From contig NZ_CP186480.1 in the NCBI RefSeq assembly GCF_049354825.1, positions 1,736,001 to 1,800,000 on the forward strand: 64,000 nt of DNA. Direction: 5' to 3'. Under the pieces are notes generated by a model, which was given only the letters and a program-made list of their open reading frames with translations, had not been told where the DNA came from and ran no database searches. The first letter of the stretch is position 1. The number at the start of each line of letters is the position of its first letter. Of this stretch, positions 22,772 to 33,158 are shown in pieces. Made by a program: the position numbers and the translations under genes. Source of the DNA: Novosphingobium sp049354825. GTDB taxonomy: Bacteria; Pseudomonadota; Alphaproteobacteria; Sphingomonadales; Sphingomonadaceae.

Positions 22772-23238
22772 TCCGCATTCTCGGCCTCGACCCGTCGCTG
22801 TCCTGCACCGGCTGGGGCGTGATCGAAAAGGACGGCAGCCGCCTGCGCCACGTCGCCAACGGCCAGGTCAAGACCGACGCCAGGGCGCCGCTGGCAGCGC
22901 GGCTGGCGCAGCTTGCCGATGCCGTCGCCGCGGTAGCCGCAGCCCACTGCCCCGACCAGGCCGCGGTCGAGGAGGTCTTCGTCAACGACAACGCGCAGTC
23001 CACGCTCAAGCTGGCGCAGGCGCGCGGCGCGTGCCTGGCGGCGCTGGGCCAGGCCGGGCTGGCGGTCAGCGAATACGCGCCGCGGTTGGTCAAGAAATCG
23101 CTGGTCGGCACGGGCGCGGCCGACAAGGCGCAAGTCCAGGCCATGCTGCGTGTCCTGCTGCCCGGCGCCACCATCGCCGGTGCGGACGCGGCCGATGCAC
23201 TGGCGGTGGCGATAACGCACTGCGCATTCGCGCGCTGA
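22768..23238 (+). CDS. ruvC: Holliday junction endodeoxyribonuclease RuvC
   Basis: This 156-residue nuclease resolves Holliday junctions together with RuvAB. The acidic active site is visible as ILGLDPS (Asp8), VEEVFV, and DAADALAVAITH near the C terminus. RuvC normally begins M-I-R-I-L-G. Here the matching codon is CTG at 22768, overlapping the yebC stop (CTGA), with no ATG or TTG in reach; the next in-frame candidate is a GTG at 22723, deep in yebC. A non-canonical CTG start with translational coupling is therefore likely. There is no good Shine-Dalgarno sequence. The rest of the protein is complete. Confidence 0.93.
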   Translation: MIRILGLDPSLSCTGWGVIEKDGSRLRHVANGQVKTDARAPLAARLAQLADAVAAVAAAHCPDQAAVEEVFVNDNAQSTLKLAQARGACLAALGQAGLAVSEYAPRLVKKSLVGTGAADKAQVQAMLRVLLPGATIAGADAADALAVAITHCAFAR

Positions 23239-23315
23239 CACCTCCCCGGCAACCACTGGTTCATCGGCGCGTTCTATCCCGATCGGCGAAATCGCCACTT
23301 CGAAAGGGTCATTCG

Positions 23316-23657
23316 ATGCGCCTTACCAAGCCCCTTGCCGCCACCGTCATGGCCGCCCTCGCACTCAGCGGGTGTACCGCCAGCCGCTACCAGATCTCCA
23401 ACGCGCTGACGCGCTATGGCCTCGACTACAACCAGGCGAGCTGCGCTTCGGAATTCCTGCGCGGCAAGCTGTCGACCAGCCAGGTCGATCGCCTGGCCCG
23501 GGCCGCGGTCGACTACCGCAGCAACTCGGCGCTGACCTTCGGCGACCTGCTGCGCGTGGCGGTTTCGCTGCGCGATACCAACACCTTCCTGCAGGTCGGC
23601 GCCGCCGCGGCGGCCTGCGGCGTGGCTGCCAACATCCCGCTGCCCCGCCTGCGCTAG
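23316..23657 (+). CDS. small lipoprotein of unknown function
   Basis: This 113-residue protein has a lipobox (LALSGC, Cys about 21) after a short basic hydrophobic leader, so it should be lipid-anchored in the cell envelope. The mature part is alpha-helical in character (RLARAAVDYRSNSALTFGD) with three further cysteines, in NQASCASEF and AAACGVAANI. I do not recognise a family. It sits between ruvC and ruvA, which are usually adjacent. SD AAAGGG lies a few bases upstream of the ATG. The large hairpin at 23671 follows its stop by 13 bases. Confidence 0.75.
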   Translation: MRLTKPLAATVMAALALSGCTASRYQISNALTRYGLDYNQASCASEFLRGKLSTSQVDRLARAAVDYRSNSALTFGDLLRVAVSLRDTNTFLQVGAAAAACGVAANIPLPRLR

Positions 23658-23670
23658 GGCGCCGGATCGG

Positions 23671-23726
23671 TTCCTGTCGGAAACGCCGCCTGCGCGATTG
23701 CGCAGCGCGGCGTTTCCCGGCAGGAA
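23671..23726 (+). promoter_or_regulatory. large hairpin enclosing the ruvA ribosome-binding site
   Basis: The 5' arm (23671-23695) pairs with the 3' arm (23700-23726) through 25 base pairs, in runs of 10, 9 and 6, broken only by two single-C bulges, with a four-base GATT loop; one pair is G-U. The 3' arm ends in GGCAGGAA, so the ruvA Shine-Dalgarno AGGAA (23722-23726), six bases before the ATG at 23733, is fully buried. There is no T-run on either side, so it does not look like an intrinsic terminator. It may block ruvA translation until opened. Confidence 0.7.
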
Positions 23727-23732
23727 CAAAGC

Positions 23733-24323
23733 ATGATTGCACGTCTCACCGGACAGCTTGTCGATAGCGGCGCCGACTGGGCGGTGATCGACGTGGGCGG
23801 CGTGGGCTATCTCGTCCATGCCAGCGCCAGGACGCTGGCCGCGCTGGGAGAGACCGGCGCAACCGCCACGATCCATACCGAGATGCTCGTTTCCGAAAAC
23901 GACATGCGCCTCGTCGGCTTCGCGAGCGCGGGCGAGCGCGAGTGGTTTCGGCTGCTCAACGGCGTGCAGGGCGTCGGCAGCAAGATGGCGCTGGCGGTGC
24001 TCTCCGCGCTCACGGTCGAGGACCTGCAGCGCGCCTGCGCCGGCGGCGACGCGGCCAGCGTGGCGCGCGCGCAGGGCGTGGGCCCGAAACTCGCCAGCCG
24101 CATCGTCAACGAACTGAAGGACAAGGCAGGCTTTGCCCCCATCGCGGGCGGTGCCAGCGTGCCGAGCGGCGGCGCCGGGGCGGACGCGGTGTCGGCGCTG
24201 CAGAACCTCGGCTTCAAGCCGCAAGTCGCCGCCAGCGCGGTCGCGGCGGCGCTGGAGGAACTGGGCGCCGGGGCGAGCCTGGACGATCTGGTTCGCGTTG
24301 GCCTCAGGAGGGCGGCGGGGTGA
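23733..24323 (+). CDS. ruvA: Holliday junction DNA helicase subunit RuvA
   Basis: This 196-residue subunit binds four-way junctions and loads the RuvB motors. The N-terminal OB-fold domain begins MIARLTGQLVD with VGGVGYLVH. Two helix-hairpin-helix motifs are visible in NGVQGVGSKMAL and AQGVGPKLASRI, and the C-terminal three-helix RuvB-binding domain ends GASLDDLVRVGL. Length fits (about 200). Its ribosome-binding site lies inside the hairpin 23671-23726, and its stop overlaps the ruvB GTG start (GTGA). Confidence 0.97.
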   Translation: MIARLTGQLVDSGADWAVIDVGGVGYLVHASARTLAALGETGATATIHTEMLVSENDMRLVGFASAGEREWFRLLNGVQGVGSKMALAVLSALTVEDLQRACAGGDAASVARAQGVGPKLASRIVNELKDKAGFAPIAGGASVPSGGAGADAVSALQNLGFKPQVAASAVAAALEELGAGASLDDLVRVGLRRAAG

Positions 24324-25351
24324 ACGACGACGCGCTCCTGTCCGGCGAGCGTCAGCCGGAGGATTTCGATGCTGCGCTGCGGCCGCGCGCGCTGGAGGAG
24401 TTCGTCGGGCAGGCGGCGGCCAAGGACAACCTGCGGGTCTTCATCGAAAGCGCCAAGTCGCGCGGCGAGGCGATGGATCACGTGCTGTTCTTCGGCCCGC
24501 CGGGGCTGGGCAAGACGACGCTGGCGCAGATCGTCGCGCGCGAACTGGGCGTGGGCTTTCGCGCCACCAGCGGCCCGGTGATTGCCAAGGCGGGCGACCT
24601 CGCGGCACTGCTGACGAACCTCGAGGACGGCGACGTCCTGTTCATCGACGAGATTCACCGCCTCAGTCCGGTGGTCGAGGAAGTGCTGTACCCGGCGATG
24701 GAGGACCGCGCATTGGACCTCATCATTGGCGAAGGGCCCGCGGCGCGCAGCGTGCGGATCGACCTCAAGCCGTTCACGCTGGTCGGCGCGACGACGCGGC
24801 AGGGCCTGCTGACCACGCCGCTGCGCGACCGCTTCGGCATCCCGGTGCGGCTCAACTTCTACACCGTGCCCGAACTCGAACGCGTGGTGATGCGCGGTGC
24901 CGGGCTGCTGGGCGTGGCCATCGATCCCGAAGGTGCGCGCGAGATCGCGCGGCGCGCGCGCGGCACCCCGCGCGTGGCCGGCCGGCTGCTGCGCCGCGTA
25001 CGCGATTTCGCCCACGTGGCGGGCGACGGCGTGGTGACGCGCGAGGTGGCCGACGCGGCGCTGACCCGGCTCGAGGTCGACGCGCTGGGCCTCGACGCGA
25101 TGGACCGGCGCTATCTCCACATGATCGCGGATATCTACAAGGGCGGCCCGGTAGGGGTCGAGACGCTGGCGGCCGGGCTGGCCGAGCCGCGCGACACGAT
25201 CGAGGACGTGGTCGAGCCGTTCCTGATCCAGCTCGGCCTGATTGCCCGCACGGCGCGCGGCCGCTGCCTGAACGATCGCGGCTGGCAGCACCTGGGCCTT
25301 GCCCCGCCCAGCGGCAGCCAGACCGGGCTGCCGTTCGGGGACGGCGCGTAG
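24320..25351 (+). CDS. ruvB: Holliday junction DNA helicase subunit RuvB
   Basis: This 343-residue AAA+ ATPase drives branch migration with RuvA. Walker A is FGPPGLGKTTLA, Walker B LFIDEIHRLS, then the sensor region VGATTRQGLLT and the arginine finger in PLRDRFG; the C-terminal winged helix follows. It starts with GTG overlapping the ruvA stop and has a strong AGGAGGG seven bases upstream. It contrasts with ruvA, whose site is buried. Length matches the family. It is 45 bases upstream of the Nramp-like gene, which may or may not share the transcript. Confidence 0.97.
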   Translation: MNDDALLSGERQPEDFDAALRPRALEEFVGQAAAKDNLRVFIESAKSRGEAMDHVLFFGPPGLGKTTLAQIVARELGVGFRATSGPVIAKAGDLAALLTNLEDGDVLFIDEIHRLSPVVEEVLYPAMEDRALDLIIGEGPAARSVRIDLKPFTLVGATTRQGLLTTPLRDRFGIPVRLNFYTVPELERVVMRGAGLLGVAIDPEGAREIARRARGTPRVAGRLLRRVRDFAHVAGDGVVTREVADAALTRLEVDALGLDAMDRRYLHMIADIYKGGPVGVETLAAGLAEPRDTIEDVVEPFLIQLGLIARTARGRCLNDRGWQHLGLAPPSGSQTGLPFGDGA

Positions 25352-25396
25352 TCCCGCCGATTTGCCACCCGGGCGCGGGCGTGCAAGGTCGCGCAC

Positions 25397-26692
25397 ATGA
25401 CCGCCGCCAGCCACACCGATGACGGGCCGCCGGCCGGCCTGCGCCGGTTGTTCAGGGTTCTTGGACCCGGCCTGATCACCGGCGCGGCCGACGACGACCC
25501 CAGCGGCATCGGCACGCACAGCCAGGTCGGCGCGGAATTCGGTTACGGCCTGGCGTGGACGTTCGTGCTCAGTTACCCGCTGATGGTGTCGATCCAGCAG
25601 ATCGCCGCCGAGATCGGGCGCGTTACCGGGGCCGGCATCGCCCGCAATTTGCGCCGGCACTATCCCCGCCCGCTGCTGTGGCTGATGGTGTCGCTGCTGC
25701 TGGTCGCCAACGTGGTGAACCTGGGCGCCGACCTGGCCGCGATGGGGGCGGCGCTGACGCTGATGATCGGCGGCAAGACGGCGATCTACACGCTGCTGTT
25801 CGGGATCGTCTGCATCGTGCTGGAGATCGGGCTGAGCTATCAGCGCTATGCCGCGATCCTGAAATGGACGACGCTGTCGCTGTTCACCTATGTCGCCGTG
25901 GTCGCCGTGGCAAACGTGCCGTGGCTGCACGCGCTGCGATCGCTGGTGGTGCCCGAACTGCAGTTCAACGCGGCCTACGCCACCGCCTTCGTCGCGATCC
26001 TGGGCACCACGATCAGCCCCTACCTGTTCTTCTGGCAGGCCGGACAGGAAATCGAGGAGCAGCACCGCCACCATGCCAAGCCGCTGTGCCTGACCGCACG
26101 CGAGGCCGGGCCCGAGCTGAGACGCATCCGGCTCGACACGCTGATCGGAATGGCGTTCAGCACGATCATCTCCCTGGCGATCGTGTTTGCAACGGCCGCG
26201 ACGCTTCACGCCAGCGGCGTGCGCGACATCACGACATCGTCGCAAGCGGCCGAGGCGCTGCGCCCGATCGCCGGTCCCTTCGCCTTTGCGATGTTCGCCG
26301 CGGGGATCATCGGCACCGGGCTGCTGGCGGTGCCGGTCCTGGCCGGGTCGGCAGCCTATGCCGTCACCGAGATGGCCGGGATCGCCGGCAGCCTCGATGC
26401 CAAGCCGCTGTCGGCGCGGCTGTTTTACGGGACGATCGCGGTTACGACGCTGGCCGGCGCGTCGCTCAGCAGCATCGGCATCGATCCGGCGCGGGCGCTG
26501 TACTGGGCGGCGGTGGTCAACGGCATCCTTGCCGGTCCGCTGATGGTGGTGATGATGCTGATCGTCGGCAACCGCCGCGCCATGGGGCGGGTCACCATCT
26601 CGCGCTGGCAACGGACCGCCGGCTGGTCGGCCACCGCGGTGATGATCGCGGCTTCGGCGCTGTTCCTGGGCTTCACCGTTATCGGCGCGTGA
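25397..26692 (+). CDS. Nramp-related divalent metal transporter with non-canonical motifs
   Basis: This 431-residue inner-membrane protein has about 11 hydrophobic helices and the LeuT-like Nramp fold. The canonical TM1 motif DPGN is replaced by DDDPSGIGTHSQ, and the TM6 MPH motif by TTISPYLFFWQAGQE. It therefore belongs to a divergent Nramp-like clade whose ion preference may differ from Mn/Fe. The N terminus is about 20 residues. It is tail to tail with the XRE gene, whose stop is one base beyond. No Shine-Dalgarno sequence is obvious before the ATG. Transport of a divalent cation is inference. Confidence 0.86.
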   Translation: MTAASHTDDGPPAGLRRLFRVLGPGLITGAADDDPSGIGTHSQVGAEFGYGLAWTFVLSYPLMVSIQQIAAEIGRVTGAGIARNLRRHYPRPLLWLMVSLLLVANVVNLGADLAAMGAALTLMIGGKTAIYTLLFGIVCIVLEIGLSYQRYAAILKWTTLSLFTYVAVVAVANVPWLHALRSLVVPELQFNAAYATAFVAILGTTISPYLFFWQAGQEIEEQHRHHAKPLCLTAREAGPELRRIRLDTLIGMAFSTIISLAIVFATAATLHASGVRDITTSSQAAEALRPIAGPFAFAMFAAGIIGTGLLAVPVLAGSAAYAVTEMAGIAGSLDAKPLSARLFYGTIAVTTLAGASLSSIGIDPARALYWAAVVNGILAGPLMVVMMLIVGNRRAMGRVTISRWQRTAGWSATAVMIAASALFLGFTVIGA

Positions 26693-26896
26693 TCAGCCGG
26701 TCAGGCGGAACAGCGCCTCGACCGGCTGGCCCAGCGCGGCCGCGATCTTGAGCGCGACCACGGTCGAGGGGACGAAGATGCCGTTCTCGACCGTGTTGAT
26801 CGTCTTGCGGCTGACGCCGACCAGTTCGGCCAGCTGCCCCTGCGTAAGCCCGGCCTTTTCGCGCAATTCGCGCAGCGAGTTTTCCAGTTCGCTCAC
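26693..26896 (-). CDS. XRE-family helix-turn-helix regulator (67 aa)
   Basis: This 67-residue protein is essentially one HTH_3 domain: LRELREKAGLTQGQLAEL, then VSRKTINTVENGIFVPS as the recognition helix and following turn. It should bind DNA as a dimer. It starts with GTG overlapping the stop of the upstream membrane-protein gene (GTGA), so the two are coupled. Tandem palindromes in the operon's promoter (27337-27372) are the obvious autoregulatory target. Small XRE genes paired with a membrane protein are common in bacteria, but the role of this pair is not known to me. Confidence 0.88.
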   Translation of the reverse strand: MSELENSLRELREKAGLTQGQLAELVGVSRKTINTVENGIFVPSTVVALKIAAALGQPVEALFRLTG

Positions 26897-27324
26897 GAAT
26901 GCGCGCGGCGTTCCAGCATGCCGAAGCGCACCAGCGCGGCGACGATTCCGGCACTGACCACCAGGTGCAGGACCTCGTGCGTGCTGAAGCGGGTCACCGG
27001 TTCGAACACGTAGAGCAGCATCCCGGCCACGATCGTGGCAACGAACCCGAACGACAGCGCGGCGGCGCGGTGCGCGCGGGTGACCTCGTCGTTGAGCAGG
27101 TCGCGAACCTCGCGCGAGCGGAACCAGGCGCCGCCTGTGACCAGCGCGGCCAGGAGCACCCCCGTCATCAGCACCCAGGCGCCGATGCGGACGTGATCGA
27201 CCGCGCGCTCACCCGGCGGATTGCTGAAGAAGGCGGCCTGCTGCGTGAGGAAGAATATCCCCAGCACCGGCAGCATCCGGGCGCGGCGGCGGCTGAGCCG
27301 ATCGGCGGTTTCGATATCGGACAT
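26893..27324 (-). CDS. four-helix membrane protein paired with XRE regulator
   Basis: This 143-residue inner-membrane protein has four hydrophobic segments at about 15-33, 46-66, 88-107 and 117-134. Charged loops (FRSREVRDLLNDEVTRAHRAA) lie between segments two and three. The N terminus is basic and cytosolic. No enzyme motif is evident. The gene starts with ATG after AGGGGAA and is followed by the overlapping XRE regulator. Together with the tandem operators upstream it looks like a self-controlled two-gene module, perhaps sensing an envelope condition; that idea is inference. Confidence 0.8.
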   Translation of the reverse strand: MSDIETADRLSRRRARMLPVLGIFFLTQQAAFFSNPPGERAVDHVRIGAWVLMTGVLLAALVTGGAWFRSREVRDLLNDEVTRAHRAAALSFGFVATIVAGMLLYVFEPVTRFSTHEVLHLVVSAGIVAALVRFGMLERRAHS

Positions 27325-27336
27325 GACGAATTCCCC

Positions 27337-27382
27337 TGTAACCTATGCGTTACAAGTAACCTATGGGTTACAAGCCTGTCAA
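27337..27382 (-). promoter_or_regulatory. tandem 18-bp operators overlapping the XRE operon promoter
   Basis: Two near-identical 18-bp palindromes lie back to back: TGTAACCTATGCGTTACA (27337-27354) and AGTAACCTATGGGTTACA (27355-27372). Both have GTAAC and GTTAC arms. On the minus strand a TTGACA -35 box (27382-27377) lies just beyond, so the second palindrome covers the spacer and -10 and the first covers the start site. A further half-site GGTTACAG follows at 27383-27390. The natural reading is autorepression by the XRE protein. Confidence 0.7.
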
Positions 27383-27409
27383 GGTTACAGGGGCGTCAGG
27401 CGCAGGCGG

Positions 27410-30085
<2,676 letters not shown>

Positions 30086-30142
30086 CCGGTATGTCTCCCT
30101 GCTTGGGCGGTCCTGCGCGTGCTGCGGTGCAACGCGGCGAAG

Positions 30143-30173
30143 TCGCGCGCCCGATGCGCGCTCGGGCGCGCGA
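30143..30173. repeat. 12-bp perfect hairpin in the acnA/ald divergent region
   Basis: TCGCGCGCCCGA (30143-30154) pairs with TCGGGCGCGCGA (30162-30173) around a seven-base loop. It is about 58 bases before acnA and 94 before ald. It may be an operator, an mRNA leader hairpin or a barrier between promoters. No T-run is present. Confidence 0.45.
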
Positions 30174-30266
30174 GGTCAAGTAAGCGGGCGCGCGTGCGCT
30201 CGCGGCATCTTGGCCGACGCAACAAATGCGCTTAAGGGCGAAACGATATTGCAGGAGCATCGAGTC

Positions 30267-31397
30267 ATGCGTGTTGGTACCGTTCGCGAGATCAAGAACC
30301 ACGAGTACCGGGTCGGACTGACCCCGGAATCGGCGCGCGAGCTGGTTCTCCACGGCCACGAAGTCTGGGTCGAGACCGGTGCCGGCATGGGCATCGGTGC
30401 CAGCGACGAGGATTACAAGGCCGCCGGCGCGACGATCCAGCCCGACGCGAAGACCATCTTCGACGGCGCCGAGATGATCGTTAAGGTCAAGGAACCGCAA
30501 GCGGTCGAGCGGGCGATGTTGCGCAAGGGCCAGATCCTCTACACGTACCTGCACCTGGCCCCCGATCCGGAACAGACGAAGGAACTGATCGCCTCGGGCG
30601 TGACCGCGATCGCTTACGAGACGGTCACCGGGCCGGGCCAGAACGGGCAGGTCAGCCTGCCGCTGCTCAAACCGATGAGCCAGGTCGCTGGCCGGATGTC
30701 GATCCAGGCCGGCGCGACCGCGCTGGAAAAGGCGCACGGCGGGCGCGGCGTGCTGCTGGGCGGCGTGCCGGGCGTGCTGCCGGGCAAGGTCGTGGTCATC
30801 GGCGGCGGCGTGGTCGGCTTCAACGCCGCACAGATGGCGGTCGGCCTGGGCGCCGACGTCACCATCCTCGATCGCGATCCCGACGTGCTGGAACGGCTCG
30901 GCATCCATTTCGAAAGCCGCGCCAAGACACGGTTTTCCAACCAGGCCAACATCCAGCAGGAAATCTGCGACGCGGACCTGGTCATCGGGGCGGTCCTGGT
31001 GCCCGGCGCAGCGGCGCCCAAGCTGGTCACCCGCGACATGCTGAAGTGCATGAAGCCGGGCGCGGTGCTGGTCGACGTTGCCATCGACCAGGGCGGATGC
31101 TTCGAAACCAGCCACGCCACCACGCACCAGGACCCGACCTACGTGGTCGACGGGGTGGTCCACTACTGCGTTGCCAACATGCCCGGCGCTGTGGCGCGCA
31201 CCAGCACGTACGCGCTCAACAACGTCACGCTGCCGCACGCCCTGCGCATCGCCGACCGCGGCTGGAAGGCGGCGCTGGCGGCCGATCCGCACCTTGCCGA
31301 GGGCCTCAATGTCCACGAAGGGCAGGTCACGTACCAGGCCGTGGCCGAGGAACTGGGCTATGCGCATCGCCCGGTGGCCGATGTGCTGCGCGGCTGA
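30267..31397 (+). CDS. ald: alanine dehydrogenase
   Basis: This 376-residue NAD-dependent enzyme interconverts alanine and pyruvate plus ammonia. The N terminus MRVGTVREIKNHEYRVGLTP and the lysine in VKVKEPQ are characteristic; the NAD site is VVIGGGVVGFNAAQMA, and the catalytic segment is DVAIDQGGCFETS with a later Asn in ALNNVTLPHA. SD AGGAG lies about nine bases upstream of the ATG. It is divergent from acnA. Length fits the family. It may supply or drain pyruvate, but no regulator gene is adjacent. Confidence 0.96.
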   Translation: MRVGTVREIKNHEYRVGLTPESARELVLHGHEVWVETGAGMGIGASDEDYKAAGATIQPDAKTIFDGAEMIVKVKEPQAVERAMLRKGQILYTYLHLAPDPEQTKELIASGVTAIAYETVTGPGQNGQVSLPLLKPMSQVAGRMSIQAGATALEKAHGGRGVLLGGVPGVLPGKVVVIGGGVVGFNAAQMAVGLGADVTILDRDPDVLERLGIHFESRAKTRFSNQANIQQEICDADLVIGAVLVPGAAAPKLVTRDMLKCMKPGAVLVDVAIDQGGCFETSHATTHQDPTYVVDGVVHYCVANMPGAVARTSTYALNNVTLPHALRIADRGWKAALAADPHLAEGLNVHEGQVTYQAVAEELGYAHRPVADVLRG

Positions 31398-31412
31398 CGC
31401 GGAGCGCGGAAT

Positions 31413-31431
31413 TTCGCCTGTAGGGGGCGAA
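31413..31431 (+). terminator. weak hairpin after ald
   Basis: TTCGCC (31413-31418) pairs with GGCGAA (31426-31431) around a seven-base loop, 16 bases after the ald stop. The stem is short and no clear T-run follows directly. It is a possible, not certain, terminator before the diguanylate cyclase gene. Confidence 0.3.
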
Positions 31432-31478
31432 GCCCACCGGTTAACGGCCATTTAAAGGTTTGCGGCTACGCCGGTCCG

Positions 31479-33158
31479 ATGGATCGGGGGATCGCATGGA
31501 TCTGGGCGGCGCTGGTCGCCGTGATGGCGCTGTGGTCGCTGCCTGCGATTGCCGCGGACAGCCCCGTGCGCTGCTTTGCCGCGGCGGAACCGGGCGGCGC
31601 CACCCCGCATTGGCGCTGCGACCCGGCCGCGGCCACGATCGGTCCGGACCGGGTCATGGTTTCCATCCTGGTCCCCGCCGGCAACCCCCAGCCCCACGAA
31701 CTGGTGACCCGCACGACCCGGTTCGCCGCGGCGACGATCACCGTCATCGGCCGCGACGGCAGCCGCGCGTCGCGCCGCGTGACCGAGGCCGACATGGAAC
31801 CGGCACCGGGATCGTGGCTGATGCGCACAGCGCTGCCCCGTCTTGCGGCGCCCATCGCCCGCGTCGAGATGGAAGTGGACCAGCCGCGCCACGTCAACAT
31901 GCTGGCACGCGCGCAGCTGGCCGCATCGACCGATGCCACGCCCGGCGACACCGAATTCGAACTGGCGATGGCGGCGATGTGCGGCCTGCTGTGCGCGCCG
32001 CTGCTGTTCAACCTGGCGTTCTACCGGGTCCTGCGCGAACGGTTCCTGCTGTGGCACACCCTGGCGGTGATCTTCATGCTGTCGCAGACGCTGCTGACGT
32101 CGGGCTTGATCAACCGCATCGCCACTGTCTCGGTCTACTGGCTCAACACCGCGTCCGTGCTGACTTTCGCAGGCGGCATTGCCGCCGCGGCGCTGTTCTC
32201 ACGCGATTTCGTCGAGCCCGGACGGATGTCGCCGCTTGAGCGCCGCCTGCTGTTCCTGTGCGTGCCCTGGGCGGTCATTTGCAGCAGTTTTTACATCGTG
32301 GCCGGCGATTCCATGCGCGCGCTGGTCGTCCCGCTGTACTACGCCTCGTTCCTCCCCGTGCCGATCATTTTCGGGTGGACGATGATCGCGGCGCTGCTGC
32401 GCGGCAGCCGCGCGGTGCGGTACCAGTTGATCGCCTGGACGCCCCTGATCCTGGTGGCCCTGGGACGCGTCTTCAGCGTCCTGGGCGCCAGCCCAACCCC
32501 GCTCGATCTCCGTCTCGAGCAGCATGCTTCGATCATCATCGAAATCGTGATCACCGCGCTCGGCGTGGTCGACCGGTTCATGATCCTGCGCTTCCAGCGC
32601 GACCATGCGGTGTTCGAATCGCGCAAGCTAGGCGAAGTTGCAGACCGCGATCCCTTGACCGGCCTGCTCAACCGCCGCGCGCTGCAAGCCCGTTTCGCCA
32701 CGCTGTATGCCGACGGCTTCCGCTCCATGGCGGTGATCGACCTCGACCGCTTCAAGGAGATCAACGACCGCTTCGGACATAGCGTGGGCGACACGGTGCT
32801 GAGCGCCACCGCGCAGGCCCTGGCGAACGACAGCGATACGCACGCGTTCCGCATCGGCGGCGAGGAATTCCTGCTGCTGCTGCGCGGCCCCGACGCGGCG
32901 GCGCGGGCCGAGCACCGCCGCAACGCCATCCCGCTGCGGATCGCTGCCGAAGTACATGGCCTGGACCGCGTGGTAACGGCATCGATGGGGCTGGTCGAGC
33001 AGGCCGGCGGGCGCCTGAATGGCGACTTCGCCGCGCTGTATGCCCACTGCGACCGCCTGCTTTACGAAGCCAAGCGCGCCGGCCGCAACCGCGGCGTAAC
33101 CGAACGCATCCAGAGCTTCGTCGACCGGCGGACCGGCGACCGGCGCGCCGCCGCCTAG
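31479..33158 (+). CDS. membrane-bound diguanylate cyclase (7TM-DISM plus GGDEF)
   Basis: This 559-residue protein has a signal (1-25), a periplasmic sensory domain (about 30-155) resembling 7TMR-DISMED2, seven hydrophobic helices (about 165-375) and a GGDEF domain. The active loop is RIGGEEFLLL (GGEEF at 460-464), with DRDPLTGLLNRRAL and IDLDRFKEIND before it, so cyclic-di-GMP synthesis is expected. The inhibitory RxxD site normally just upstream is missing (NDSDTHAF), so product feedback may be lost. There is no EAL domain. Its stop overlaps the minus-strand thioesterase stop. Confidence 0.9.
   Translation: MDRGIAWIWAALVAVMALWSLPAIAADSPVRCFAAAEPGGATPHWRCDPAAATIGPDRVMVSILVPAGNPQPHELVTRTTRFAAATITVIGRDGSRASRRVTEADMEPAPGSWLMRTALPRLAAPIARVEMEVDQPRHVNMLARAQLAASTDATPGDTEFELAMAAMCGLLCAPLLFNLAFYRVLRERFLLWHTLAVIFMLSQTLLTSGLINRIATVSVYWLNTASVLTFAGGIAAAALFSRDFVEPGRMSPLERRLLFLCVPWAVICSSFYIVAGDSMRALVVPLYYASFLPVPIIFGWTMIAALLRGSRAVRYQLIAWTPLILVALGRVFSVLGASPTPLDLRLEQHASIIIEIVITALGVVDRFMILRFQRDHAVFESRKLGEVADRDPLTGLLNRRALQARFATLYADGFRSMAVIDLDRFKEINDRFGHSVGDTVLSATAQALANDSDTHAFRIGGEEFLLLLRGPDAAARAEHRRNAIPLRIAAEVHGLDRVVTASMGLVEQAGGRLNGDFAALYAHCDRLLYEAKRAGRNRGVTERIQSFVDRRTGDRRAAA

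Noticed and set aside
23671..23726. The ruvA hairpin as an intrinsic terminator of the lipoprotein gene
   Set aside because: No T-run follows on either strand, and the ruvA ribosome-binding site is inside the stem, so a translational role fits better.
23807..26611. Open frame of about 930 codons antisense to ruvA, ruvB and the Nramp-like gene
   Set aside because: It spans three well-supported genes on the other strand and reads as His/Arg/Gln-rich nonsense, a common shadow in GC-rich DNA.
27337..27390. The tandem 18-bp repeats as a minimal CRISPR array
   Set aside because: There are only two abutting copies with no spacers and no cas genes. Their symmetry and position over a promoter fit operators.
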